A stretch of DNA of 64,000 nt from Pokkaliibacter sp. MBI-7 (GCF_029846635.1 NZ_JARVTG010000002.1:248001-312000); one strand, 5' to 3'; counted from the first letter of the stretch, positions 9,021-18,306 are shown. The notes: generated from the sequence alone by a model not told the origin. Translations and numbers: made by a program.

Positions 9021-9048
9021 TTGCAATTTCAAATGCTTACGCTATCAT
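9021..9048 (+). promoter_or_regulatory. Promoter of the tRNA-Pro genes
   Basis: TTGCAA and TATCAT are separated by 16 bases, about 85 bases before the first tRNA-Pro gene. They match sigma70 -35 and -10 elements reasonably well. Confidence 0.55.
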
Positions 9049-9132
9049 ACGCGGCACAAAGTGAGACACCGGTTGAAACCCTCCGCAAGTCGAAAGAATC
9101 GATGAGCGAATAAGGCGAGTAAACAATTCAAT

Positions 9133-9209
<77 letters not shown>

Positions 9210-9310
9210 CTTGAACGGGTCTTAGCATTCGTAGTGGTTGAAGGGCTGACTTTGGAAATGATTTATATGTGGTTTGTTTGTTGTGCGAGGCGGCAAATTA
9301 CAGAAGAATT

Positions 9311-9387
<77 letters not shown>

Positions 9388-9391
9388 AAAT

Positions 9392-9425
9392 AAAAGGCCG
9401 ATCTGGAGACAGATCGGCCTTTTCG
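9392..9425 (+). terminator. Terminator after the tRNA-Pro pair
   Basis: A 14-bp stem (arm AAAAGGCCGATCTG) has a GAGA tetraloop and ends in TTTT. The structure could work in both directions. Confidence 0.92.
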
Positions 9426-9503
9426 CATTTCATTGTCCTATCCTGAATAAGGTTTACACCTGCCTGTAATTTCGCGCTTCTTTTGGCACAGCGTTAACGC
9501 ATG

Positions 9504-9520
9504 AAAACGGGGCTTTTGGC
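9504..9520. repeat. Left half of the interrupted terminator, with the left 10-bp target duplication
   Basis: GGCTTTTGGC at 9511-9520 abuts the left IS end and is repeated exactly at 10947-10956 after the right end. Joining the flanks across one copy recreates a hairpin with a 10-bp arm AAAACGGGGC, loop TTTTG and a T-run, which is an intact terminator before insertion. It probably ended the minus-strand gene whose stop is at 10977. Confidence 0.85.
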
Positions 9521-9570
9521 TAATGCCAGTCAGTTAAGCCCAACAGCTTGACCTTTTGCGCCCTGAAACG

Positions 9571-9604
9571 AAAATCCGATGCTTGTTTTGAGCATCGGAT
9601 TTTT
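9571..9604 (+). terminator. Hairpin shielding the IS4 transposase start
   Basis: A 13-bp stem (arm AAAATCCGATGCT) with T-rich tail ends directly before the transposase ATG at 9606. It can terminate transcription entering from outside, or hide the start site in read-through RNA. This is the kind of protection described for other insertion sequences. Confidence 0.65.
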
Positions 9605-9605
9605 T

Positions 9606-10937
9606 ATGCGACTGTCCCGCGCCTTGGCACTGACTCACGAAGCTGCTTCTACTACTCACGCCCTTGATGAACTGGGGGCGCTGCTTGATCCAGACCTGGT
9701 CAGCACCGCACTGGAAACGGCGGGAGTGGCGACCATACGTAAGCGACGCCTCCCTCTTGAGTCCATGATCTGGTGCGTGATCGCCATGGCGTTGTTTCGC
9801 CGGATGTCGGCCTGGGATGCTGCGAGTCGTATGGACATCATGCTGCCTGGGCAGAGGCCACTGGTGGCACCCAGTGCCATCGTGCAAGGTCGGCAGCGCC
9901 TGGGCAGTGCGGCGGTGCGAGAAGTCTTTTCCCTGACGCAACAACGCTGGCATGCCAGCGCCAATCACCCCACCTGGGCGGGTTTGCGCCTGCTCAGTGT
10001 CGATGGCGTGGTCTGGCGCACACCGGATACGGACGACAACCGCAAGCACTATGGCAGTGCCAGTAACCAGCATGGCGATACCGGCTTTCCTCAAGTGCGC
10101 ATGGTCTGCCAGATGGAACTGACCAGTCACATGCTGGTGAGCAGTGCTTTTGCCGGCTACCACAGCAACGAGATGAAGCTGGCCGAACAACTGATCGACA
10201 GCACACCCGATCACTCGCTGACCTTGTTCGACCGTGGCTTCTATTCGCTGGGGCTTCTTCATCGCTGGCAACAAACAGGCACTCAGCGCCATTGGCTACT
10301 GCCGCTGCGCAAGGATGCTCAATATGAGGTGCTATACAAGCTGGGACGCCAGGATGCCATCGTCTCGCTAAAGACCTCGCCGCAGGCGCGTAAGCAATGG
10401 CCCGAGCTGCCCGACACGCTACAGGCCAGGTTATTAAGCAAGACCATCAAGGGCAAAGTCCGGCAAGTACTGACTTCGATGATCGATCCTCTGCGCTTTC
10501 CGCCAGATGACATCGTGGATCTGTACAGCCAGCGTTGGGAAATCGAATTGGGCTATCGAGAAATGAAGCAAGGCATGCTCGCGGGTCACTACACACTGCG
10601 CAGTAAAACGCCGGAGATGATTGAACAAGAGCTGTGGGGCGTACTGCTGGGGTACAATCTGCTGCGTTATCAAATGCTGGAAATGAGTCGCCACTGCCCT
10701 GGCATCTCCCCCTGCGAAATGAGTTTCACCGCCTGCACCTGGGCGATCCTGGGCTTCTTGAACGGGGTCTCTTTGAATCATCCAGGCAACATCCCTCGCT
10801 ACCTGGCTGAACTACAGGCTTCGGCCATGCACTACGTCCTGCCTCATCGACGTGAGGAGCGCAGTTACCCGCGGGTGGTCAAGCCCAAGCCGTCCAAGTA
10901 TCCGACCAGAAATAAAAATGCCAGTCAGCTTAACTGA
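9606..10937 (+). CDS. IS4-family transposase
   Basis: A 443-residue DDE transposase (E. coli InsG is 442). It has the N-terminal IS4 domain (RKRRLPLESMIWCV), the first Asp in LSVDGVVWRTPDT, the second Asp in LTLFDRGFYSLG, and the Y(2)R(3)E(6)K signature in LGYREMKQGMLAGHY. I chose ATG 9606 because the protein then aligns with InsG from its first residues; an upstream ATG at 9579 lies inside the terminator hairpin. No frameshift or stop interrupts it, so it is probably functional. Confidence 0.95.
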   Translation: MRLSRALALTHEAASTTHALDELGALLDPDLVSTALETAGVATIRKRRLPLESMIWCVIAMALFRRMSAWDAASRMDIMLPGQRPLVAPSAIVQGRQRLGSAAVREVFSLTQQRWHASANHPTWAGLRLLSVDGVVWRTPDTDDNRKHYGSASNQHGDTGFPQVRMVCQMELTSHMLVSSAFAGYHSNEMKLAEQLIDSTPDHSLTLFDRGFYSLGLLHRWQQTGTQRHWLLPLRKDAQYEVLYKLGRQDAIVSLKTSPQARKQWPELPDTLQARLLSKTIKGKVRQVLTSMIDPLRFPPDDIVDLYSQRWEIELGYREMKQGMLAGHYTLRSKTPEMIEQELWGVLLGYNLLRYQMLEMSRHCPGISPCEMSFTACTWAILGFLNGVSLNHPGNIPRYLAELQASAMHYVLPHRREERSYPRVVKPKPSKYPTRNKNASQLN

Positions 10938-10946
10938 CTGGCATTA

Positions 10947-10965
10947 GGCTTTTGGCCCCGTTTTT
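10947..10965. repeat. Right copy of IS4 target duplication and right terminator arm
   Basis: GGCTTTTGGC at 10947-10956 repeats the left flank exactly. The bases after it (CCCGTTTTT) complete the terminator arm split from 9504-9513 by the insertion. Confidence 0.85.
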
Positions 10966-10976
10966 CGTCTCTGAAA

Positions 10977-11464
10977 CTACCCCGTTTCCCGCAGTGTTTT
11001 GCGGCTGATTTTAGGTTCCCATGTGGCCAGGGTTTCATTCTGGTGCTGGCGGGTGATTTTGTCGTCTCTGGCATCCGTGATCACCTTTGTCAGAAGCCGG
11101 ACGCCCATCGGTGCCAGCTCCCGCCTGGCGGGGGTATCGCTGGAGCGGATATGGCACCAGTCTTGGGCTGCGATAGGACCGCCGTCGGCTACTTCATTCA
11201 TCCAGTACACGCTACCGCCGGTGATGCGTTCGCCCATGTGGACTGCCCAATAGACGGCATCTCCGCCCCGGTGCCTGCTGGTATGTTTTCTGGTTTTAGG
11301 CGTTGGCCAGTGTGGACAGGGATGCCTGAGCTAAAAGCGTTAGCGGCCAGCCTGTCACTAACGCTTGGCGCGTACACCGCTAACACCTCGACGCCTTCTA
11401 ATTGCTGGCACTGAGCCAGTACCTCGGTGGCCAGCCAGTTCTGGCCAACAATCATGATTCGCAT
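10977..11464 (-). pseudogene. Decayed formyltransferase-fold gene with internal deletion
   Basis: Reading from ATG 11464, the first ~60 residues (MRIMIVGQNWLATEVLAQC... IPVHTGQRLKPENIPAGT) match the N-terminus of a methionyl-tRNA-formyltransferase-like Rossmann domain. The frame then changes near 11270-11280. The second frame, HMGERITGGSVYWMNEVADGGPIAAQDWC, matches the family's later segment (GxTI/VxxxxxxxDxGPIxxQ) and runs to a TAG at 10977. The middle, which normally holds the NxHxSLLPxxRG catalytic motif, is missing, so the product cannot be active. Its former terminator is split by the IS4 insertion next door. Family assignment is fairly sure; original substrate unknown. Confidence 0.75.
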
Positions 11465-11990
11465 GGTGCTCCTAAATAGCGGAAGCCTTGCACCGCCCGG
11501 AAGTGGCCGCCGTGCTGGGCGCTCAATGAACGGCCGCTCTTGCGTTTGGCCAGGGTGGATATTTCTCCGTTTAGTTTGGCGCTGACCTGCGTCCAGTGTG
11601 GGTCACGCCGTAATGCGTCAGCCAGCCCTGGGTGAGAAGTATGGAACAGGGTCGGCATGGGCTTGCCGTAGCGGTTCAGCCCCAGCCGCCACCGTTCACA
11701 AATGGCATTCAAAAAGCGCATGCCCACGCCAGCGCCTTGCCACTCTGCAGGCGGGCCAGGTCTGCGCGGAAGCGTTCGCCGTTCGACAGGGCCGCATATG
11801 GCCGCCTGCTTAGGGTCTTGCTCAGGTGAAATAGCATCCATGATCTGTCGGACAGCAGGCCAGTGTGGCACCCAGTGCTGAACGTCTGCCCAGAAGGCGT
11901 GGCCGATATTATGTGCCCCTTCCTGTTACATAAAGGCTGGGGCTTTGGCTGAGTATTGTTTTGGCAAAAAGCAGGCGCAGCCGACACTGA
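11452..11990 (-). pseudogene. Degenerate gene remnant, function unknown
   Basis: Protein-like sequence alternates between two frames: HNIGHAFWADVQHW near 11890, then ALSNGERFRADLARLQ near 11760, then FLNAICERWRLGLNRYGKPM from about 11715 on. A TAA (11926-11928) interrupts the first segment and no good start is visible. At least two frameshifts are needed to join the pieces. It overlaps the start of the formyltransferase remnant by 13 bases, so the two were probably neighbours in one operon. I do not recognise the family. Confidence 0.45.
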
Positions 11991-12006
11991 CTGCTAACGT
12001 CTAGTG

Positions 12007-12354
12007 TTAGTGGCTGCTCTCTGAAACTATCTCAGCAAAACGAGAGCGGGCTTGCTCAACTGACACATCCTTGGGTAGCAAAGGGTTGCTCTTCTTGAGG
12101 GAATGCTCCAGACAGTCGACTACGCCCTGTTTACTTGGGTCTATTAAATCCATACGGCAGTCTATGGCAAGCACCGCGAGGAGGGTGCGGTCCTTTTCAG
12201 GCATCTGGAATAGGGTGGGCCATACCATCTGAAGACGTTCAATATTGGCTTTGCCCCGTTGTTCGCCAAGTGATTTTGCATTGTAAAGTATGGCGGCAAC
12301 TATCCCGGCCGCGATAAGTAAGAGGGTACACCAAAATACAGTCGATTTACGCAT
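12007..12354 (-). CDS. Small membrane-anchored protein, unknown function
   Basis: A 115-residue protein with one N-terminal hydrophobic segment (residues 5-24, STVFWCTLLLIAAGIVAAIL), then a soluble domain, probably periplasmic. The soluble part has two cysteines (CRMDLIDPSKQGVVDCLEHS). The ribosome binding site is weak (AGGCTC). It stands between decayed genes and an IS3 fragment, so it may belong to an acquired or shrinking island. No family recognised. Confidence 0.5.
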   Translation of the reverse strand: MRKSTVFWCTLLLIAAGIVAAILYNAKSLGEQRGKANIERLQMVWPTLFQMPEKDRTLLAVLAIDCRMDLIDPSKQGVVDCLEHSLKKSNPLLPKDVSVEQARSRFAEIVSESSH

Positions 12355-12411
12355 AATGAGCCTGTTCGTGCAGTCAGTTGGTATCGATACCAGCTGACCT
12401 TCCCCCGATAT

Positions 12412-12552
12412 TTAATCCAACCTGTTGCTAGTAATGCCGTTGGTTGTTGCTTCTGTTTCCTGCTTTCGGAACGCAAATGCGAACTCCAGCGGGGTCTGAT
12501 AATTCAGTGATGAGTGCGGTTTCTGTGCATTGTAACCGACTCGCCACTTACT
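12412..12552 (-). pseudogene. C-terminal scrap of an IS3-family transposase (OrfB)
   Basis: The last ~45 residues read YNAQKPHSSLNYQTPLEFAF, the typical C-terminal signature of IS3-family OrfB (YNxxRPHSSLxxxTPxEF), ending at TAA 12412-12414. The rest of the element is absent. It marks an old transposition and deletion event at the edge of the accessory region, and it is a different IS from the remnant near 54.5 kb. Confidence 0.8.
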
Positions 12553-12681
12553 TGAACCGGCTCTAGGTTCAGATGGTGTGGATTCGGGTGTTCATGCAGG
12601 CCGCATGAAAACTCTGATAGTTTCTGAAAGATTAGCGGGTGGTGACCTTCATACCGTCACCACCCTGTATTTGCGCTTATC

Positions 12682-13272
12682 TTAAGCGCCTTCAATCTTG
12701 TAGATACTGATGAGTACTTCGTGCTCGCTGACGCCATCAATAGTGCCGTTGAAAATGTAGTCACTCAGCCAGGCGTGTTCTCCGGGTTGAGTCTTGAATT
12801 TCGGCGTGGTGCGACAGTAGAAGTCACTCTCTTTCATATCCCGTAGTTGCAGACCTTTTGCTTTTTTAGCCAGACCAGATTCGTTGAGGCGCCAGATGCC
12901 CGCGTTATCAATGATGATGATCTGGCCGTCATCGGTTTTCAGTCGGTACAGCGCATTGACCATGGTGACCCCGTCTTCGCGTGTGACCGACATGTCTGCA
13001 CCACCGGGCACGACGGTGCCGCGCATACCTTTGCCGATAAGGGTGCCGCCAATGATGGGGTAATTAATACGCATACCGTCAGCGCCTTTGCCCATGTCTT
13101 CACGCGGACCGAGCTGGACATCGATTTGCATGACCAGCTCATTGCTCAACCGGTTGGGAATCTTTTCTTTCAGCTCGTCTGCCTGCACGGTGGGTAGCCA
13201 GGTGGTGGTCAGTGCCAGTGCTGCTCCGCTGAGCAACTGCAGTGCCTGACGGCGTGATGTGAATGTGCGCAT
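12682..13272 (-). CDS. Exported DUF3237-family protein (copy A)
   Basis: A 196-residue protein with a twin-arginine-like signal (TSRRQALQLLSGAALAL, cleavage near VQA-DE) and a single DUF3237 beta-barrel domain (QIDVQLGPREDMGKG, GGTLIGKGMRGTVVPGGADMS, ALYRLKTDDGQIIII). The biochemical role of DUF3237 is not settled. I chose ATG 13272, which has AGGAGCC in front. An in-frame start at 13317 would extend past the signal peptide. The gene lies downstream of the CocE-type esterase on the same strand, and a second DUF3237 gene at 24161 lies downstream of the tannase-family enzyme, so the association with esterases recurs. Confidence 0.8.
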   Translation of the reverse strand: MRTFTSRRQALQLLSGAALALTTTWLPTVQADELKEKIPNRLSNELVMQIDVQLGPREDMGKGADGMRINYPIIGGTLIGKGMRGTVVPGGADMSVTREDGVTMVNALYRLKTDDGQIIIIDNAGIWRLNESGLAKKAKGLQLRDMKESDFYCRTTPKFKTQPGEHAWLSDYIFNGTIDGVSEHEVLISIYKIEGA

Positions 13273-13332
13273 ATGTGGGCTCCTAATTGAAGGTGAGCAA
13301 ACCACCTGCTGTATCAACAGGTGGGATGCAGT

Positions 13333-15190
13333 TCAGAACGGTGGAAAGGAGGAAAGCGGGTCGTGTCGGCACGGTTGCTTCAGCACCGCATTGCATTCCG
13401 GCGGTGTTGCCGGGATAGCGACGCCGCTGAGCTCGCCCAGTACCAGTTGCGAGGGGTGTTGGGCATCGTGGTAGAGGCTGTTGCGACTGGCCAGCGAGTA
13501 GTAGGCAAAGCCATAGCCACCGGTTGGCGAGGGGGCGTCAATCCAGATGCGCAGTCTTGAGCCTTTGCGGAACGGATGAGAGAAGGGAGGGATTTCCACC
13601 CGACCCAATGCTGGAACATTGGGCAGCATGGGTTGGATGCTGTCTGGTTCGTCTGCCAGCCATGGCCGCAGAGCGGTAGATTTCTGCTCATTCAGCTTAC
13701 GGTCTGACATCCGCAGCCAGCCGCGCTGGACGAATATCTCTTGCTCATCCGGACGCACCTCTGTGATGGTGACCTGGACGTCGGTATCCGGTGCGAGGAA
13801 GGTCGACAGCCACAGGTCAGCACTGGCAGAACCATAGCTGAGGAAGTCATGCTCGAACGGCGCGCTGGTATAAGCCAGACTGCCTTTGCGCCAGAGCTGA
13901 TGTTGCCAGCCCCAGGCATTGTCGTTGAGATAGGTATTCACCTCCGGGCCGGGAATGGGGTAGAGGTACGTGTCTGGCTTGCCCGCTCCTTGTCCGTCCC
14001 GGATCAGCTGGCCATCTTCACTGAGCGCGAAGTGGACAGGCTTTACTGCCAGTGGATACTGGTTACGCTCGATGGTCCAGCCGGGGTGGGCTGTTTCGTT
14101 GGGCTCATGCCGGCCGATGCGGTTATCGGCGACGGTTTCCTGCCAGATCTGCAAGTGCGGGGATTGCTCGAAGCCGTTCTGCTCGCCTTTGACAAAATGA
14201 TCGAGGAAGGGATAGAGCTTTTCCTTGCGGAAGCGTTCGGACTCATAAAGGTTGTGACCGCCACTGGTCTGCAGCATCCACAATTGCTGTGGGTTGAGAT
14301 GCTCCTGATAAAACCCTTCGCGAGCCAGTACCGCTTCGTCCTGCCATGCCTGCATGGACAGTACCGGCACCTGTACCTGACTGGCCCGGTCACGTGGGAT
14401 ACGTTGCTTGGTCCATGCATCACGCAGTGGGTGACGCAGCAGGTTATACATCAGTGAGCTGCTGACTACCCTGGCTTTGTTTTCCTCCACTTGGGCGAGA
14501 CAGCGTTCGTCGTGCTCGCTGGCAGCACTGGCCTTGACGGCATCCCAGCGCATATCGACAAACCAGTGCCAGGTGGTGGTGAACTCCTGATTGGGTACAC
14601 CGCCGGGAGCCCAGCTGTCGCTGTGCGGATCGCCAAGGATCATGCCCGGCGCGATGGCTTTAAGGCCTTTGGGCTGTTCACTGGCGGTCATCAGTTGTGA
14701 CATCCCCGCCCAGGACCAGCCAAACATGCCGACCTTACCGTCAGACCAGCTTTGTTGCGCGGCAAACTCCACCGCACTGCGGCCGTCGGTGCCGTATTGA
14801 GGGCCAAGGAAGTCAAAAGTCCCCTGCGAGCAGCCGGTGCCACGGGCCTGTACGCCCATGATGGCATAGCCACGCTCTATCAGGTCTTTGTCCATCGCGA
14901 CTGAAAAGGTTTCATTATCAGCAAGATAGGCTGAGCCGCCGATGCTGCCGGAGTCATAACCGCTATAGCGGATCAATACAGGGAATGGACCTTCACCCTT
15001 GGGCAGTAGCACCGAGTAGCGCAGCTGTGTACCGTCGGCGGCAGTCAGATAGCCGGTGATGCGTTTTCCCCAGAAAGCTTCGGTCGGCCGGAGGTGGTCC
15101 TTCCATGGGGGGCTGGGTGCTGCAGCCTGCGAGCAGCGCCAGGCTGAGGGCGCACAGACTCAGCGTGCGGGTCAGGGGAGTCAGATGCAT
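13333..15190 (-). pseudogene. CocE/NonD-family hydrolase lipoprotein, interrupted by a poly-C frameshift
   Basis: Translation from ATG 15190 (GAGGA upstream) gives a lipoprotein signal (LALLAGCST, lipobox Cys near residue 22). It then leaves frame at a run of six C on the coding strand (15107-15112). Removing one C joins it to a ~595-residue alpha/beta hydrolase of the X-Pro dipeptidyl-peptidase/CocE type, with GYDSG, the nucleophile motif FGWSWAGMS, HNLYESERF and a C-terminal jelly-roll domain. The intact form would be 618 residues. Such enzymes hydrolyse esters or peptides. Downstream is DUF3237, upstream the TorF-type porin. The interruption could be a real mutation, slippage-based phase variation or a sequencing error. 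Confidence 0.8.
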
Positions 15191-15287
15191 AACTATCCTC
15201 GAATAAGTGGTCGAATGGGGAGTGAGTGTCGCGCGGTCGTGAAGTTGAACGTCAGAAGTGTTTGCTGGCAGAAAACACGACGGTGGC

Positions 15288-16073
15288 CTAGCACTTGCCG
15301 CCTTCACCGAAGTTATTAGTGCACTCCGCTTTGGACAGATCGGTATCGATATAGGCCGCTTTCCATTCCACACTGTAGAGGCGTTTACTCAGTGCCAGCT
15401 GCCAGTCACTGTAGCCACTGCGGTAAGAGCCATCGTCTGAGAGCCAGGCCTGTTCGTCGGAGGTCCAGGTGTGGCCGTAGCGGACATTAAGTTTGGTCTG
15501 CCAGGGCAGGTAAAAATCATATTCGGCCCAGCCCACCGTACGGTGCTTGTCGCGTGGTTTGATTGCGGCATTTGCAGGCAGCACTCCCAGACCGATGAGC
15601 TGGTCCACGGTCGCTGCTGCCTGAGCGCGGGCCGGCGGATTCTGCAGGTCGTTAGCGTACTTCAGGCCAACCGTCGCATGACGGTAGCTCAGGGTGCCAA
15701 CCTATTCACCGAAGTTGATCCAGCTGTCGCCCGGATAGTCATAGCGTACGTAGGACAGGGAGAAGCGGGTGTTTTCCGTAATCGGTCTGGCAATACCGAC
15801 GTAGTAATCCCACTCCCTGTTGCTATCGGTGCCCATCTCCACGTTGGCGGTGAATACCCCGGCGAACATGCCGCTGGGTTTGTGTACCAGAGTTGCTGAC
15901 GTCAGCAGCTCCGGTGCGTTGTTCTGATCCAGTGAGAAACCGCCGATGCGGTAGTCGCTGGACAATCCCACATTGATATCCAGCAGGGTCTCTGCCGTCA
16001 GGTCGATAGCGTGAGCGGACAGGGATAGGCCGAACAGGCTGCTGGCCAGCCCCCAGGATGCAATCTTGTTCAT
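15288..16073 (-). pseudogene. TorF-family outer-membrane porin with an in-frame amber codon
   Basis: The 262-codon frame begins with a signal peptide (MNKIASWGLASSLFGLSLSAHA) and the family motif VGLSSDYRIGGFS, and continues through alternating beta-strand pattern to a C-terminal WKAAYIDTDLSKAEC. A single TAG at 15702-15704 follows WINFGE. The sequence beyond (VGTLSYRHATVGLKYAND) stays in the same frame and remains porin-like. A one-base change from TAC or TAT would explain it. GGAG precedes the ATG. It lies upstream of the damaged esterase gene, so both may have served uptake of one substrate. Confidence 0.78.
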
Positions 16074-16331
16074 ACGGTTAGGCTCCATGGTTCTGATTGG
16101 TCTGGAAGAGAAAAGTCGGTTTACGTTTCTTGTTATCTGGCCAGCACACTTTTCCGGGGCAGCACGACGCCGTCGGCTTGAAGGGGGCAAGCCGGGGAGG
16201 GGTCAGGGCAGGAGTGATCAGAGGCTGGTAAGCAATCGTTTCAGGGCTGTTGAAATAAGTCTGGGTGTCTCCTTTACAGGTTGGCTGAGTTTGTGTCTGG
16301 CCCGTACTGAAGCTGCTGAGTGGACTGCTGT

Positions 16332-17567
16332 TCAGACCGTACTTGCGACAGTGCGAATCAGTCGTACTGTGTCGATATCCAGAATGCTTTCGGCAACCGG
16401 CATTGATGATTGCTTCACAATCACCACGTTGTTGAGGTAATCCACATAGAGGTACTGACCGTGAATGCCTACGGCGAGTAACGCCTGCTGCGGATAGACA
16501 TACCACTGGCTTTTGTAGGTAGCTCCGGGGCTCCACACCGCAAAGGTCTCGTTCGCGTCGTAAATGGCCGGGTCGCCTCCTGTCAGTACGGCTGCGACAG
16601 CTTCCGTGCTGACCAGCTGCTGGCCCTGGCTCTGACCATGGTTGAGTAGCATTGCGCCGTAACGAGCCATATCACGCAGCGTGGCATTAAAACCGCAGCC
16701 GGTGACATTACGGCCCCAGGGGTCGGCCACGAAGAAAGCATCGCGCTCACATCCCAAACCTTTCCACACATCGCTCAGCAGGTCAGCGCAACTGCGCTTG
16801 CAGGCACGCTCTATAACCCAGCCAAGAGCCTCTGTGGTGGCTGTTACATAATGGAAGAAACCGCCGTGTTCACCTGATTTCCGGGTTGCAGGCAGATATT
16901 CGTACAGCGACGGGCTGGCTTTGATGCCTACAGGAGGGGGTGTCAGGCCGCAGGCATAGCCGAACTGTGAGCTGCCGGAGTTCGGATCGTCATACACCTC
17001 GTCATAGTCAATGGCCACGGCCATATCCATCAACTGGCGCACGGTAGCGTCGCCGAAAGCACTGCCGTGTAGTTCAGGAACATAGCTGACGGTCAGTGCC
17101 TGATCGTTCAGCTTGCCGCTTTGCACCAGCTCTTCGGCCTTCATGCCGATCAGTGACTTGGTGACGGAGAACATGATGTGGCGCTTGTGAGCCTGATGGC
17201 CATTAGTGTACTGCTCCTGAACGATCACCCCGTTTTTCATTACCAGCCAGCCATCGGTATACGTTGCGGCGAGATGTTCCTGCGTACTTACTTCATGCCC
17301 GGCGGCACTTGTAAAACGCAGGTCATCGGCAGTCGTGGTGGCTTGTGCCAGCGAAGCGGCCGGCGTAGAGCCCCGCTCTACCGTGATATTGGGTCGAATG
17401 CGGCCGAGGTTATGGAACGCCCAGCGGTTATAGGGTGGCGCCATAAAGTTATGCCAGGTTACCCGCTGCTCCGGCGAGGGGGGGAATCCCTGCATCAGCA
17501 ACTGCTGTGTGTCCTCCTGAGTAGCGCAGTAAGCGTCTCGTAGTGCCAGGGCAAAATCGGTACTCAT
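16332..17567 (-). CDS. Serine hydrolase, beta-lactamase class C / 6-aminohexanoate-dimer hydrolase fold
   Basis: A 411-residue protein with the penicillin-recognising fold. The nucleophile motif SxxK is FSVTKS (Ser134, Lys137) and the likely second motif is HYVTATTEALGW (Tyr240). No signal peptide is seen, so it is probably cytoplasmic, which fits an esterase or amidase of the NylB/EstB type better than a beta-lactamase. It is divergent from the TetR gene at 17671 with an AT-rich palindrome between them, and is therefore probably its target. Natural substrate unknown. Confidence 0.8.
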   Translation of the reverse strand: MSTDFALALRDAYCATQEDTQQLLMQGFPPSPEQRVTWHNFMAPPYNRWAFHNLGRIRPNITVERGSTPAASLAQATTTADDLRFTSAAGHEVSTQEHLAATYTDGWLVMKNGVIVQEQYTNGHQAHKRHIMFSVTKSLIGMKAEELVQSGKLNDQALTVSYVPELHGSAFGDATVRQLMDMAVAIDYDEVYDDPNSGSSQFGYACGLTPPPVGIKASPSLYEYLPATRKSGEHGGFFHYVTATTEALGWVIERACKRSCADLLSDVWKGLGCERDAFFVADPWGRNVTGCGFNATLRDMARYGAMLLNHGQSQGQQLVSTEAVAAVLTGGDPAIYDANETFAVWSPGATYKSQWYVYPQQALLAVGIHGQYLYVDYLNNVVIVKQSSMPVAESILDIDTVRLIRTVASTV

Positions 17568-17620
17568 GTGAAGTTCTCTTCGGTGTATGTGTTATTTTTT
17601 ATAACCATAAAATTTTATAG

Positions 17621-17637
17621 TCAAATAAAAAATTTGA
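17621..17637. promoter_or_regulatory. Probable TetR operator between hydrolase and tetR genes
   Basis: A perfect inverted repeat, TCAAAT-AAAAA-ATTTGA, lies in a very AT-rich divergent promoter region (17580-17660). Position suggests control of both genes by the TetR protein. Inference only. Confidence 0.4.
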
Positions 17638-17670
17638 TCATAATCGAAAAATTTACTAGGATCGGCAGCC

Positions 17671-18306
17671 TTGGCAGATCAGCCAGAGGTAAGAGGAAGG
17701 CGTGTGAGTGGATTGCGGCAAAGGCAGAAGGAGCAGCGTCGTGAGGCAATCATTGCCGCGGCGTTGTCTTTGTTTGAAGCGCAGGGTTTTGCGTCAACGA
17801 CAGTGGAGCAGATTGCTGCTCAGACCGGGGTCTCCACCCCAACGGTATTCAATTACTTCGGCAGTAAGCAGGATATTCTGCTCGCCCTGATGGAGCGGGC
17901 AGATCAGCAGGCGGTTGCCAATGCCAGACAGCACATACCGGTCTTTGATAACGCGGTGGATGCCATGTGCCATCTGGAGTCGCAGATCATCCGTCAGGAG
18001 CTGGAGGCACTGCCGGCATCCATCTGGCGTGAGCTGTTGCCGTTGGGTGTGCTGTCTCCGCGCCCCGAGGCGGCTTCCCAGCTCAATACCCGGCTGGTGC
18101 AGGAAGTGGCTGCTTTGCTGCGTGAGTTGCAGGCGCGCAAGCTGCTGAAGGCGGGAGTGGATGTCGACTTTGTGGCTGAGTTTCTCAATGACTACAGCAC
18201 CATGCTGTTCATGCGGCTGGTGCAGGATGACGTGCCCGACCTGCAGGCCCACGAGCAGCGCATTCGCAAGCTGACCCAGACGTTATTTGACGGGCTAGCT
18301 CCCTGA
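17671..18306 (+). CDS. TetR-family transcriptional regulator
   Basis: A 211-residue repressor with the N-terminal helix-turn-helix (FASTTVEQIAAQTGVSTPTVFNYFGSKQDILLAL) and a helical ligand domain. The start is uncertain: TTG 17671 has AGGA 9 bases upstream, and GTG 17704 has GAGGAAGG nearby; both keep the HTH complete. Divergent from the serine hydrolase gene, which it probably represses. Ligand unknown. Confidence 0.85.
   Translation: MADQPEVRGRRVSGLRQRQKEQRREAIIAAALSLFEAQGFASTTVEQIAAQTGVSTPTVFNYFGSKQDILLALMERADQQAVANARQHIPVFDNAVDAMCHLESQIIRQELEALPASIWRELLPLGVLSPRPEAASQLNTRLVQEVAALLRELQARKLLKAGVDVDFVAEFLNDYSTMLFMRLVQDDVPDLQAHEQRIRKLTQTLFDGLAP

Larger units (their letters stand above)
9521..10946 (+). 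mobile_element. Complete IS4-family insertion sequence, 1426 bp
   Basis: The element is bounded by 19-bp inverted repeats (TAATGCCAGTCAGTTAAGC, perfect between the ends), close to the known IS4 end sequence. It is flanked by a 10-bp direct repeat. The length of 1426 bp equals that of E. coli IS4. It carries one full transposase gene. The exact target duplication and intact ends suggest a recent insertion. The right inverted repeat is itself part of a longer hairpin around the transposase stop codon. Confidence 0.95.
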
